This document shows positions 43,531 to 55,412 of a stretch of DNA of 64,000 nt, in pieces; within the stretch, counting starts at the first letter, position 1, and every line of letters begins with the position of its first letter. A program made the position numbers and the translations under genes. Source of the DNA: Vandiemenella viatica (taxonomy: Eukaryota; Arthropoda; Insecta; Orthoptera; Morabidae); contig CM061919.1 in the NCBI GenBank assembly GCA_031002005.1, positions 175,009,121 through 175,073,120 of the forward strand, in the 5' to 3' direction. A model generated the notes under the pieces. The model was not told the DNA's origin. It made no database searches and was given only the letters and a program-made list of their open reading frames with translations.

Positions 43531-46494
43531 ATCTTCCTCTCCTTGTGTACACTGGAAAGATTAATTTTGGTCCAGGCCATTCTCTGCACCAACAATTTTG
43601 TGAGCACAGATGTGAATGTTATGGGCCATAAGGTTCCCAGTTGCCTCCGGCGCGGCAGGCCTTGTTGGTTTATAGTCCACCACTTACTGCTCCACATTAC
43701 CATACCAGTCGCCAAGAACGCGACATTTACATACGCTCTGAGGAGCAATCGCCAAGTGGGACAAGTACCCGGCACCACATATCCGCCCGGTCTCAACGTT
43801 TCTTATAATACACGACCGTCGAAAATGACGGGCATCACCTATGGTCATAGTAGGAATTTGTTGCGGAAAATTTTCTGAAGATAGACGAATAACGATTAAT
43901 TATTATCTGTTTCACTGACATTCTTCGTGATATTAGTAAACTTTTTGGGATTGGGTTCTCGGAGTATTTGGTTAGGATGTTTTTGAATAAGTGCATTTGA
44001 TTTTATTTGACGGAAAGTTTTGATATTATGAATATATTTATAAGTAAAGCGCAATTTAAATAACGAATAAATATAATTTATTTGATATCTTTCGAGAATT
44101 CTTACGTTTTGTGTAAATTTTATCTGGATTTTAATAAACTTCCCTGTTTGTTATCTTCTGTAAAAAAGTTGGAATATCTGTCTCGTATTATAACCTTTAT
44201 CTCTGGTACACAGCAGACAATTACCTTTGGCTGGCATCAGAATTACGCTTTATTTAAACAATGTAAGTGCGAATAAAATCAAATTCAATTGTTTATCTGA
44301 AGTTTACATTTCATGTTTACAATTGAAGCGTGTGGCGGGTCTGGGTGCCTTATTACTTTACAAAAAGAACATATGAATTTAATTCTTAACCTCGGGAAAA
44401 AATTTAACTAAAGTTATTTCAATTGAGAACGGGTTCGTAATCAATTATAATGCTTGATATCATGATTCATCAATAAAACTTCCATAACCTGGACATTTAT
44501 TCAGGTTAAAATTTACATATGATGTGAACATATCATTTCGGTCATCACTGAAATATTTACAAGATATAAATAAATTGAATAATCAAAAGGACAAAGGCAC
44601 GTCATTGTTTTTGTTGTAACCACGAAGTTATTTTTAATTTATGCTCCGGCTAAAAACTCATTGGGTTTCGGCAGATTGAAACTGTTATATGCAAGTTTCC
44701 TTGCCAGGGTCGCTATTTGGGTGAGAGAGTGACTTCGAATATTAGTGCACTTTCCTAATGAAGGTGTTTACCGTGAGTCAGCACAGGGGAAGATACACCA
44801 GCACCTGTATTCACATGAACCACTTCCAATCACACTTGTGTCCGTGTGGACATAAACACTTATGACTTTGCCGGCTCTCCGCTCGCTTCAATGACCTCTC
44901 GTCTCGAGATCTGCCGAACGAGTCCCTCTTGCCCTCATCACCGCTCACTTCCACAGCTCGGGGCCAGTCCCTTCTCTCTCCCTGCCATCTCCGGAAACGT
45001 CCAGACATGAAAAAATATGTTTTAAATAGAATAGTAACGGATTTTATATTGGAGGATCACTGTCCTTCCCACATACACACTCACACACACACGACCTCTC
45101 TTCATTCAGGCTCCCCTGATTGGCCGCGAGTTTAAGTTTCTGGGAATTGCATGTTATCGACACTTCCTCGGTTTTTCATTGTTCCAGAAACACGCCGTGT
45201 CTGCATTTCGACACGGTCTGTCTTCATAAATTGTCGCGACTGCACAAATCACTACTATGAGTGTTGGAGCCACATAAATTTCGCTCTTAAGACGATGTTC
45301 CTACACAGTCTTTCCCTAGTTGACAGTGAGGAGGGTCACCTCTTGTTAGCGGCTAAACGCCTCGCCGGTTTCCTGGAAGTTGGATCAGGTAGGTAGCTGA
45401 CCCCCTTGGTCACTGTGTCGCTGGCAGTTAACGTCAGCACAGAATAATTGTTACCTCCTGCCCACACTAACCACACTAAACAGATAATGAAATCGTAATG
45501 TTCTCATACCATTACACAATATAAACATAAATAAAGTCAATACAGTTATTCATTTTGATTTTGCAGATAACTCAGGAAGCGCTGTGCTGGCGGGCAGTGT
45601 ACTAACACTTGGTGTATTTTCCAGACTCTTCTAATATGGCTGATGTATCGAGGTGAGGTCTCCAGGCTCAATGCATTTTATTAAAGAGGATATCTACTGC
45701 CACATGTCTCCAAAGCGTTGTGTTTTCCTATATCTCACTCGATTAAGGAAGAAGTAAAATAATTTCACCATTACTAAGTGGCCAGTATGCTAGGTTTTAT
45801 GTTTCGATTTGTCCCAAAAATATTTTCAGAGCTTTTGGCCATTTAGTCCAGCAGGTTAACAAGGTCGGATTTAACTGCAATGTATTGGATGACGAGTAGC
45901 TTATTGAATTTCAACACAACGTTTAAATTTAAACACCTCATAATGTTCAGACACATTCGTTGGATACATCATACCGTCATTCTTGGTACTGATTTATTTG
46001 CACTGTTGCCGTAAATTTCCCTTACTTGCACAGAAACAACATCAGAAACTACCAGCCGAACTAGTGATTTCTCTTTTTGAATCGAACAACATTTTACAAA
46101 AAGTTCTGCTGTCAGGAGTAAATTGAAGTTCTAGCAGGATGATGTTTACAACACTCGGTGAGATACTTAGGCCGATCTGTGGTCCCAGAGCTCATGTTGT
46201 AAAACCAAGACACACAGCAAGTGCTTTCCACACCGGTGAAAGTAACCGTTTTAACTCTACAAATTGCGGGTGTATGAGTTGACTGAACTCGGTAGAACAG
46301 GACTATATCAGTAGAACTTGAGATGTTTTGCCAGAAAGCAACACATTAACGATTCTGTCAGTTATTTGAACGTATTTCTGTACGCTACCAGAATCGTAAA
46401 GACTATTTTGAAGCAAGGTATATACTTCACCCGAGACTTCTCGCAAGCCCGGGTCGGAAATATGATGTAATTAAGAAAAATTTCAACAGATTCT
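43531..46494. other. Anonymous DNA, about 3 kb
   Basis: No recognised gene or element. Open frames at 43494-43796 (-), 43543-43878 (+) and 45151-45396 (+) show no known motif. A CA-rich microsatellite occurs at about 45070-45095. Confidence 0.5.
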
Positions 46495-47841
46495 AATAAA
46501 AATATCATCTCCACACTTCCGAAGAAAGCACAAGCCGACAAATGTGAGAATTATCGCACCATTAGTCTAACATCACATGCTTCAAAATTACTGACCAGAA
46601 TAATATACAGAAGAATGGAAAGGATAGTAGAAGTCATAGTAGGTGAAGATCAGTTTGGGTTTAGGAAAAATCGCTGTACAAGGGAAGCAATTCTGGCTTT
46701 AAGATTAATCTTGAAGGGCGGATCAAGAAAAACAAAGATACTTTTATGGCATTTGTTGATTTAGAAAAAGCTTTTGATAATGTTAGGTGGGACAAGATGT
46801 TCAAAATTTAAAAGAAGTCAGGTCTAAAGTATCGAGATAGAAGAATACTTTATAAACTATATAAGAATCAAGAGGCTGTAATAAAAGTAGAGAATCATGA
46901 AACACAAGCATCAGATAAAAAGGGCGTGAGACAAGGTTGTAGTCTATCCCCGTTAATATTCAACTTGTATGTATCGATGAAACAATAAAGAAAGAAAAAT
47001 TTCCATGTGGCATAAGTGTTCAGGGAGAAAAAATTAGTATGCTGCGATTTGCTGATGACATTGTCTTGTTAGCAGAAAAAGCTGAGGACCCTGAGAAATT
47101 ACTGAATGGCATGAGCAAAATACTGAAGGAAGATTTTGGACTGAATATAAATCAAAGCAAGAATAAAGTGATGAAATGTAGCAGAAATGATACCAATACT
47201 AGTAGATTAAATATAAAAATAGAATCGAATGCAATTGGAGAAGTAAGTGAATTCTGTTACTTATGAAGAAAAATTACAACAGATGGCCGAAGTAGGAATA
47301 ATATTAAAAGCAGAATAGCACTAGCAAAGAGAGCCTTCATGAAAAAGAGAAATATTTTAGTTTCAAATATTCATCTAGGAATTAGAAAAAACTTTTTAAA
47401 ACTCTATGTGTGGAGCATAGCACTTTACGGTAGCAAAATATGGACTTTAGGAATACCGGAAAGAAGGAAAATTGAAGAATTTGAAATGTGGTCCTACAGA
47501 AGAATGCTGAAAATTAAGTGGACAGACAAAGTAAGAAATCAACGAGTTTTGGAAATGATGGGTGAGGAAAGAAGTTTATGGAAGAATCTTACAGAAAGAA
47601 GAGACAGGCTGGTAGGTCATATTTTCAGACATGCTGGATTGGTAATTTTCTGGTGGAGGGAACATTCGATGGTAAGAACTGTAGAGGAAGACAGAGATTA
47701 GAATATATGAAGCAGATAATTGAGGACGTGGGTTGTATGGGATATGTAGAGATGAAGAGGTTAGCACAAGATAGGAAGGGATGGAGGATTGCATCAAACC
47801 AGTCGAAAGAGTAATGACAGCAAAAAAAAAAAAAAAAAAAA
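46495..47841 (+). mobile_element. LINE fragment (family 1), most complete RT copy
   Basis: Best copy of the non-LTR element also seen at 4.6 and 12.1 kb. In order: 'STLPKKAQADKCENYRTISL' at about 46510, GEDQFGFRKNRCTRE near 46640, a frame slip at about 46712, AFVDLEKAFDNVRW near 46747, GVRQGCSLSPLIFNLY near 46924, FADDIVLLAE at about 47047 (intact catalytic F-A-DD), then the C-terminal region with ALYGSKIWTL and EMWSYRRMLKIKW to WRIASNQSKE at 47814. A poly(A) of about 20 closes it at 47841. Several stops and slips make it inactive, and the endonuclease is missing (5' truncation). Confidence 0.92.
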
Positions 47842-48910
47842 CAGTGTCATAGTGGTGTTAATTTATAAGTTCGTTGTAACTCACATAACCACACAATGTT
47901 ACAAAGTTTAGGCTGCTGACTAGGATTCGGCAATGGAATTCTACTTTTAACATAAATTGTAGTGAAAATTTTTAAGGTTTGTTGCTCAGGTACAGAGGGA
48001 TACGTCCATCAGATTTTAGATGAACCTGGGAAACGACAACACTATGTACTTGTAACGAGTTGAAGGTCGACTACAAATTATATTGTCTTGGGCTCTCTTT
48101 ACATCCAGTATACATGTAACTGTGGTTTCCTACAGAATTTAAGCTAATCTCATCCCTGTATTACAAACACTCAGCTTTCGTGACTTAGAATCAAGCCCCG
48201 GGTTTATGATTGGAGACCGTCCTTGTTTACTAGCGCTACTGTCGGACCAGCACAATTATGCATTGTTCATAAAGTCGTCATTTATCTTATCGATGCCATT
48301 GTCTCCTGTAAACTTTTTTGAAAACTGGCCCTGAAATAAAGGCGTTATGAGCAGAACAAATATTCCTTCTGATCATAAATTGAAAGCCACAAATCAAGAA
48401 ACTACTGTGCGTTAGGAAAGTGTTTCTAGCGATGATATCATTGATGTCATGACGTGATGGAACGAGTCTATCATAGCCGGCGACACGCAGACAAAGGCTC
48501 ATCCATCAGACACGTAATCAAAGTTGAACTGGTACACACAACAGCTTATGTCTTACGCCGAGTTACCACAGCACAACTCGGTAAAGCTTTCTTCGACGAA
48601 CCTAGACATGGGTTACAATTTATTTCCCATTCATTTTTAGATTTCCGTAGTTCCTGAAATAAGTGTTACTTATTTTAACAGTTACAGTTTAAATTTGTGT
48701 GTGGGGAGCGAATTTCATAGATGTGAGAATTGATATTTTCTTGGCGATTACTTAGGTAATAGTCTTCGAGGGTATACCCCAAATGTTTGCCCTCAACTGT
48801 AGCTGACTGAAGAATCATGAAGATAAGAGCAAAGGAAACTGTCGAAATGCTGTGCTCTGACGTAAAACTTTTGCACTATACTTACAAAGACTTCAGAGTT
48901 GAGTTTATTT
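47842..48910. other. Anonymous DNA
   Basis: Nothing recognised. Confidence 0.45.
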
Positions 48911-48914
48911 TCAG

Positions 48915-49335
48915 GCCGATCGTGGGTGTGAGCGGTAACGCTCTGGTCTCGCATTCGGGAGCACGTGGGTTCGAATCCCCGTCCGGCCATACAGATTTAG
49001 GTTTTCCATGGTTTCCCAAAATCACTCCAGACGAACGCCGGGATGGTTCCTTCAAAAGGCCATGGCCAAGCGATGAAGCAGGGCTAGAAATTTTTTAAAA
49101 AATTCGATTTTTAATAAAATACAAATGAAGAAAGGGAAACAAAATCAAAATAAATTAATAAAAAAAATACTTTTCGATAACCTACGCTCCTAAAGCTCCA
49201 ATTACAAACATTTAGATGGTATTCTGAATCATTGTCATAAGATTCAACGGGAAATTAGAATCAATTTAAGTTTCTTATCTGTTTGACCCGCCCCTAATGG
49301 TCTCGACGTCGACGAGACATAAAGTTATAAGAAGA
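48915..49335 (+). repeat. tRNA-derived SINE (family A, tail subtype 2), interrupted
   Basis: Head and B box (GGGTTCGAATCCCC at 48968), body to AAAAGGCCATGGCC at 49067, then about 210 bp of AT-rich sequence, then the expected tail CCCTAATGGTCTCGACGTCG at 49293. The tail belongs to subtype 2. Either an insertion or a rearrangement splits the copy. Confidence 0.75.
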
Positions 49336-49767
49336 AAAAAGTTGTCTGTTTGACTTCCTCAATGGTGAGTTCGGCGAAACGTAGCCCTCTAGAAAGACAT
49401 TTCAAAGAACAAATTTACACGGAAGTATTGGAGGAAAAGGATTGGAAACATATGTAGCTACACAATTGTATAAAATATTCTCGGGCTTCACACCAGGAGA
49501 GTCTCCATCCGTTAATAAGTACTCCAGTCACCAAAGCTTAGGAAGAGGAACATGTTCCAATCTTAATTAATTCCACTCTGATTCAGTACTTTCAGAAACA
49601 CTCTACGGCACATTAATAATAAATGCTAATAAATACTTTGGTCATTTTAGGTCTAGTTGTTACATTAATAAAATAGTTTCGCTGGTTGCATCATCTGATT
49701 GTTCATCCAGAAATTTCTACTCCTGCCTTTGGTCACTTTTAAGGAGTTCTAAGCCTATTGTGTAATA
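49336..49767. other. Anonymous AT-rich DNA
   Basis: Nothing recognised. Confidence 0.45.
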
Positions 49768-50162
49768 TATGTATGCGTATGTCCATGGGTGTATGTGTGT
49801 GAGCACGTATATGTCAGTGCGTATGTGTATGCGTGTATGTGTGTGCGCGTATTGTGTGCACGTATATGTCCGTGCGTATGTGTGGCCGTGTATGTGTATG
49901 TGTGTGCACGTATGTGTTCGCGTATGTGTGTGCGCCTTTGTGTGCGTGTGTGTGTGTGTGTTCGTGTGAGTGTGTCTTTGTGTGCGCGTATGTGAGTGTT
50001 CATATGCGTCTGCGCCTTTGTGTGCGAGCGTATGTATGTGTGTGCGCGAATGTGGGTGAGTGCATGTATATGCACGTGTTGTGCGAGGTGCGCTTATGCG
50101 CGTGTGCGTATGTGTGTGTGAGTACGTGTGTGCTATGGGTGTACATGTATGTGTGCTCGAGC
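49768..50162. repeat. Alternating purine-pyrimidine tract, about 395 bp (TG/TA/CG)
   Basis: Almost every dinucleotide step is TG, CG, TA or CA for nearly 400 bp, with irregular TATGTG and CGTATGTG units. All six open frames here are low-complexity by-products (cysteine/valine-rich or histidine/threonine-rich). The pattern favours left-handed DNA under torsion. Confidence 0.9.
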
Positions 50163-51268
50163 ATTTCCTAATTCTATGCTTCAGATGAAACGCAATTTAC
50201 GTGGGGAGCAACCACAACTAACTATGTTTCTTTCTATGTTGTATCTGCGATGACGAACGCTGAAGATCTGAGAAGTTTCTCTTACGTAAACTACAACTGT
50301 TTTGGATATGTGTTAGTTTTAGCCCGGATGCCAATAAATGAAAATAAAGTTGCCTTTTCAATGGTAATTATCTTATAACCGAGGGTGAGTAGACAGTCTA
50401 TGAGACAAACCACCGAAGACAGGACAGAAGAAAAAACACAAAATGTAGGCTATCATTCATAAAACAAAAAATTACTTCTTTTGTCTATGATGCCTGCAGA
50501 GTTAATGCTTTAAACAGAAAATGGTCTCGAACGTTTGATTTCTGAACAAAAGATTAAAAACGAGTATTGCCTCTAGCGTTCATTGTGTTTTAAGTGTCGC
50601 GACAGCTTATGACTGAATCCAATACCATGACCTACACTCTGATATCAAGGCTTCATTTACATCTGTTTCAAGCTGTTTTTTCTACTCACTTATTTTCCCT
50701 TGCTTGTGAGCACCTGTACGTTGTATTCGGTGGTATACTATCTTACAAGAGAGTCTTCGGCTAAGAATGTAGGGCTTCTGCTTCCCCTAATCCGTATTCA
50801 TTTACTTCCATTTAAATCAATTGAGAAGAATTTTCATTTTAATTCCGTTGAAGTTACTAAGGAACATTGATTGATACAAGTAAAAATCATCTCAGGAGAG
50901 TGTAAGATAACAATGACATTTCACCTCAGCTAAACCACCCTTTTAATCATTAAATTCCACGCACATAAAATGATTGATTTTGCTTGCTGTATTAGACGAG
51001 AGATTATGAATACGTAATTTGAATGTTATTTTAAATAATTGAGGTGGATAAACATGAGTAGCTGAATTTGCAAAAATCCAACATACAATTAGTGGTTGGT
51101 GAAATGTTGCTTTTAATAAAGGTGAAGAACCTGAAAAAATCTGGTTATAGAATACAAAATTACATTATGTAACTACCTAATGGCAGAAATGGAAACAGCA
51201 GTACATATTGGCAAGAAAATTGACATGCTAACTTATGCATGTAGTTCTAATAGAGAAATCCAAGGAGG

Positions 51269-51272
<4 letters not shown>
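50163..51272. other. Anonymous AT-rich DNA
   Basis: Nothing recognised. Confidence 0.5.
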
Positions 51273-51331
<59 letters not shown>

Positions 51332-51551
51332 GGCCTTCGGTCGTTGTGACCATTTTAGCCAGCTACAATTTGTTTATGTTCCAACTGCTGTATCAGGGTA
51401 TCATTATGATATTGTAGACACTACAATGAGGACAGAACAAGACGTACACAACACTTAATTAAAACCACCCATGCCCGAGGCCGGACTCGAACCGGCGGCC
51501 TTTGCAATGCGAGGCCAGCGCGCTAGCCCCTACACTGCCAGGACCGGCAAT
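51273..51551 (-). repeat. tRNA-derived SINE (family E) with a 54-nt poly(A) tail
   Basis: On the minus strand: CCGGTCCTGGCAGTGTAGGG (A-box head), GCCGGTTCGAGTCCGGCCTC (B box), body, then 54 uninterrupted A (T at 51273-51326). Such a long pure tail usually means recent insertion, because tails erode quickly. Confidence 0.88.
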
Positions 51552-51802
51552 GGAGATGGTTGTAAAAGAAAGCAAAGAAAAATAATTACAGATAAAGACA
51601 GAGAAATCAAAATACCTTCCCATCAATAGATATCGGAATGCAGGACCTACATTGGTAGATATGAATGGAGCGGTGTATTTTAAATGGATTGAAATGCCGA
51701 TAAACGAGAGGAACATAGTGAAAAACATGATTCTGGCAAGGTTACTGGAAGGAAACAGGTGTAGTTTTTCGAAGGGTCGAATTACTGTCAATTTCATCAA
51801 AA

Positions 51803-52255
51803 CTCAAGATATATAGGACTATTATATGGCTAGTAGTACTGTATTGTGCCGAACTATGGGCTGTAACAAAAGGAATGGGGAATGAGTTAATAACTTACGA
51901 AAATGGGATTTTCAGACAAATTTTTGGCCCATTTAAAAAGGTAGAAGAATGAAGAAGAAGGAAAAAGTTGATACCTAAAAGATATGTACCTGCTACTTGA
52001 TATAGTGGCAATAATAAAATGACAAAGAATAAGGTAGTATGGTTACATAATGAGAGGGGATGAGGGCCTCATCAAAGATGAGATAGAAGGATGCTTTGAA
52101 GGGAAGAGACCACGAAGAAGATCAAGACTTAGGTGGCCGGATGCAATGAAGGAAGACGCAAGAAGGCAAACATCCCAGAGGTGAAGTGGAGAGACAGAGC
52201 GCTACAGAGAAAACTCAATGGATCGGCAATGGTCAGTGATGCCACTGCAGTTATT
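51803..52255 (+). mobile_element. LINE C-terminal fragment (possibly family 4)
   Basis: 'VVLYCAELWAVTKG' and 'ELITYENGIFRQIFGPFKKVEE' match the LYG-x-E-x-W and 'E-x-x-ILR-x-IFGP' blocks of LINE C-termini. Later pieces read R-P-R-x-R and 'PEVKWRDRALQRKLNGS'. Frame changes throughout. Confidence 0.78.
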
Positions 52256-52890
52256 AGTTACCTAGAAATTTTGAGATACACTGTTATCAGCTCTGCTGTG
52301 TAAAATATTATAAGTTTTTATATTGCTCCCCGTAACCGTTAAATGGAGTGTATATTGATTAAACAGTTTCTGTACAGTCAATTTCAGACGAAATAATTTA
52401 TTTTTCAGCTGTAAGATCCACAGGCGTCTCATCTGATGAAATTAAAACTTAATTTTTAATATTGACCACACTGAAGGAATTTACCATTGATTGTAATCGC
52501 ATTGATAATTTTCCAATAAATTTATCAATTAAAATAATGCAGCTATAAATTGGTCACAGGGAGCAATGACGTGTTTACAGATGCAAAAATTATGCATACG
52601 TATGTGCAGACATTTCGCAATCGGCGAAGCAACGGTGCGTGCGACAAGGCCGCCGCCACATTGTGTCATTGTATGCTGAGTGGGGGCGACATTCCACGTC
52701 ACGCATCGCAGACAACGGTCCCAATTCGCAACAACACTCTCTCACACACACACATCTTCAGACAGGTGTGCGGCGAACGTAATGTCTGGCGCACTGCAAC
52801 TCGATCCAGGAAAAAGAGAAGCTCATGACGTCACTATCACCTGTGGTTACCTATGTACTAACGAACTCTGTCTGACTCTTAAATGCCATG
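52256..52890. other. Anonymous DNA
   Basis: The 92- and 99-codon frames (52550-52828, 52680-52979) carry no known motif. Confidence 0.45.
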
Positions 52891-52891
52891 T

Positions 52892-53080
52892 TGCCGGCCT
52901 CGGTATCATAAGGGCTAGAGTGCTAGCTCCACGTGCCGAAGGCCGCCGGTTCGAGTCCGGTCGAGGGAATGGGTGTTAAGTGTTTTTTGTGTGTAAATGT
53001 CGTGTCCATGTTTCAACACTTGATAGCAACAAATCACATTGAGCTGGCTGTATGGTTTCTGTAGCCAAATGCCAATTTAT
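52892..53080 (+). repeat. tRNA-derived SINE (family E), second copy
   Basis: GCCGGCCTCGGTATCATAAG head, B box GCCGGTTCGAGTCCGGTCGA at 52945, then TGGGTGTTAAGTGTTTTTTG and body phrases shared with the minus-strand copy at 51.3 kb (GAGCTGGCTG). The tail is decayed, so this is an older copy. Confidence 0.75.
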
Positions 53081-53671
53081 TATAAAAACTGCCATGTTTA
53101 ATCAGCTGAGGTATGGTATGCAAAGCAGGGACTGCGGAACCTAATATTTTACTTTCAAAATTCCAGAATAATATAGTAAGGTTGGTGGTCTGTAGTTGGA
53201 TGAAAGAAGAGTAGCCTCATATGTAGCAAGTAGCAATTATTTATTTGTTCACTGTAATATGTACGTAGCAAAACACTTACGTCTTACTAAACATTTAGAA
53301 ATGAAAAAAAATATTTCCATAACAGAAACAAAAATATCGGAAAAGTTGCTTCCTCTAGAAAACACTCACAGCTTATCCATATCTCTGTGATATGTCGAGC
53401 TACTATCTAGCGGTATGTGATCACTCCTTACCGACGCCAGCGAAGCCTATCAGCTCGAGTCTGAACTATCGCATACCTGTGACCTTGATAGTTCATAATT
53501 TGCCTTTTACGCGTAGCATTTCTATAAATCGCTTTCTTACTTAAATATATTTCCAAAGGAGAGAAAGGAGAAAGATAACCTTAAAAACACCTTCTGGAAA
53601 TTTAATATATGTGACTGAAGTTCGGCAAATATCTCTTATACATCGCAAAGAATAAAAACGCAAGTTAATGG
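53081..53671. other. Anonymous AT-rich DNA
   Basis: Nothing recognised up to the LTR element's target duplication. Confidence 0.45.
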
Positions 53672-53675
53672 AGAC

Positions 53676-54660
53676 TGTAATGAATTAAAAAGTACAGTGC
53701 CATTAGGCACTAAGTGATCCCACGGTATGTGTGAATAATGCCGATGCGTCGTGTCAACTAACAGAAACGTGACGGAACTAAAGCGTCCGGATTTACACGC
53801 ACCTTGGGGGGTGCTGACAAGGTCCCACTCAACTTGGACATTAAGCGGATTTATAACCCCCATAAATAACTGAGACCCGCTTTCTATTTTCGCACGTTTC
53901 GGAAGTTCCCGCCGAAAACTGGCGCGGACTAGCAAAAATAAACCTTAGTGACGTTTCCTAGTAAATGAGTGCTTTATGAGAGTAGGGGAAGACGATCCAG
54001 CCAATAGAGAAGCCGCCTCAATTTATAGCCGTGTTGGTGTTTTTTCTTGTCTGTTCTGGGCCAATGTGATGCTGGTCCTTTGGCGCGGATTGCGGTGATT
54101 CGCCAAGGGCCCGACCCGACATCGCATTACGACAAGTACAGAGTCTTGCTCGGGGGAAAAGAACGGACGACGAGACACTCTGGTGCAGATCTTCATCTAG
54201 TACGGCCGAAGTGACCGTCGCTGAGTACGAGTCGGCAGCTGGGGACGCTGCCATCACGCTGTGCGTTCGAGGAAGCTGCACGACCCCATGTGGTGCGGGT
54301 CTTACCTGGTCGCTGACCTGGGCTGTGAACAATGTAAAAGCTACGACCCGGACGGAAACTCATGCAATCGTTCCACCCAGTAATGACCCTGAGATTTTGC
54401 AATGACCCTGAGATTTTGCTCTAACTGTTTGACATTCAATGATATGTAATTGTTAACCTCAGAATAAAAACAAACTTCGTGTTTGCCTAATTTAACAATA
54501 ATAAATTGTACACCCAATTTTCAATTTTCCTATTCATTTTAATAATATTTCATGTGATTAGCTGAAGATTAAGTATGATTTTTGATATTCCAAATTGATA
54601 ATTTTGCTAATGATAAAACAGTATGACCCAAAAGTAAACGTCCGCAAGGTAGACGTTACA
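53676..54660 (+). repeat. 5' LTR
   Basis: Begins TGTAATGAATTAAAAAGTAC and ends CCGCAAGGTAGACGTTACA. It includes a TATA-like TTTATAAC at about 53850, a 19-bp tandem doublet (AATGACCCTGAGATTTTGC, twice, about 54381-54418) and a polyadenylation signal AATAAA at 54463. Promoter and poly(A) roles are inferred from position. Confidence 0.93.
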
Positions 54661-54663
54661 ACA

Positions 54664-54681
54664 TGGCACCCTAAACGTGGA
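54664..54681 (+). other. Primer-binding site (tRNA-Lys-like)
   Basis: TGGCACCCTAAACGTGG starts three bases after the LTR. It resembles the lysine-tRNA complementary sites of insect gypsy-type elements (TGGCGCCC...AACGTGGG) with a substitution and a 2-base insertion. The match to the host tRNA is untested. Confidence 0.65.
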
Positions 54682-55412
54682 GCTATCGAAATATGAATGA
54701 TTGCAAGAGTTTCTATGAAGTATTGATATTAAATAAATGGTGAAATTTTATTTCAGTGGAAACCAGATGATCCAGCAGAAAATTTTATTTTATGATATAT
54801 GTGAAATGTTAATGCTCTGCCATTGAATTATTTTATTTAGTCCTGCAACGGAGATGGATGCAGTTTGAAAATCATACTATATGATGTATTGTGTTGATAC
54901 ATGTTCAAATCGACGTTGAAAAATGATTTTGTTTATCAATGGTGGAAATATGATGTGACGATTGTCTTTCATTTGATATGTTGTGTTGTTGAAATATGAT
55001 TTTGGTTTTCTTTCGATTGTGATGTGGTTTTGTCGAATTTTGGTAGTGAATGGTAATGGATCTGTTGAGACGATTTCTCGAGACTGGTGTGTAATGGTAA
55101 GATTGTTTCGTAGATTCAGCGTTAAAAAAATGGCATGTTTGATTTTTGAATGTCTTCTGTGGCAGGTGTTTTTTTCTAAATTTTGTGTAATGAGCACTCA
55201 AGTTTTTCGTGTGTTGGTAATCCTAGAACTTGTCAAATGTGTTGTGTTCGTCTTGTTTGTTATTTGTGGGATAATCCGTCGTGAGATATCGGGAATCAAA
55301 ATATTATTGTTGTCGATCAGATTTAATGGGACGTTGATCTAAAAATTATCTTCCTTTTGAAGTTAAATAAACTCAGTCGGAACTTTGTCACTTTTGAGTC
55401 ATTCTGCAACCT
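54682..55412. other. LTR-element leader region
   Basis: Untranslated leader between primer-binding site and gag. The antisense frames at 54877-55201 and the 119-codon sense frame at 54983-55342 show no retroelement motif. Confidence 0.5.

Noticed and set aside
49755..50171. Cysteine/valine-rich and histidine/threonine-rich frames of 66-112 codons
   Set aside because: Direct translations of the alternating purine-pyrimidine tract; low complexity in every frame.
54877..55201. Overlapping antisense frames of about 100 codons in the LTR-element leader
   Set aside because: Composition-driven (N, T, I and H-rich), antisense to the leader, no motif.
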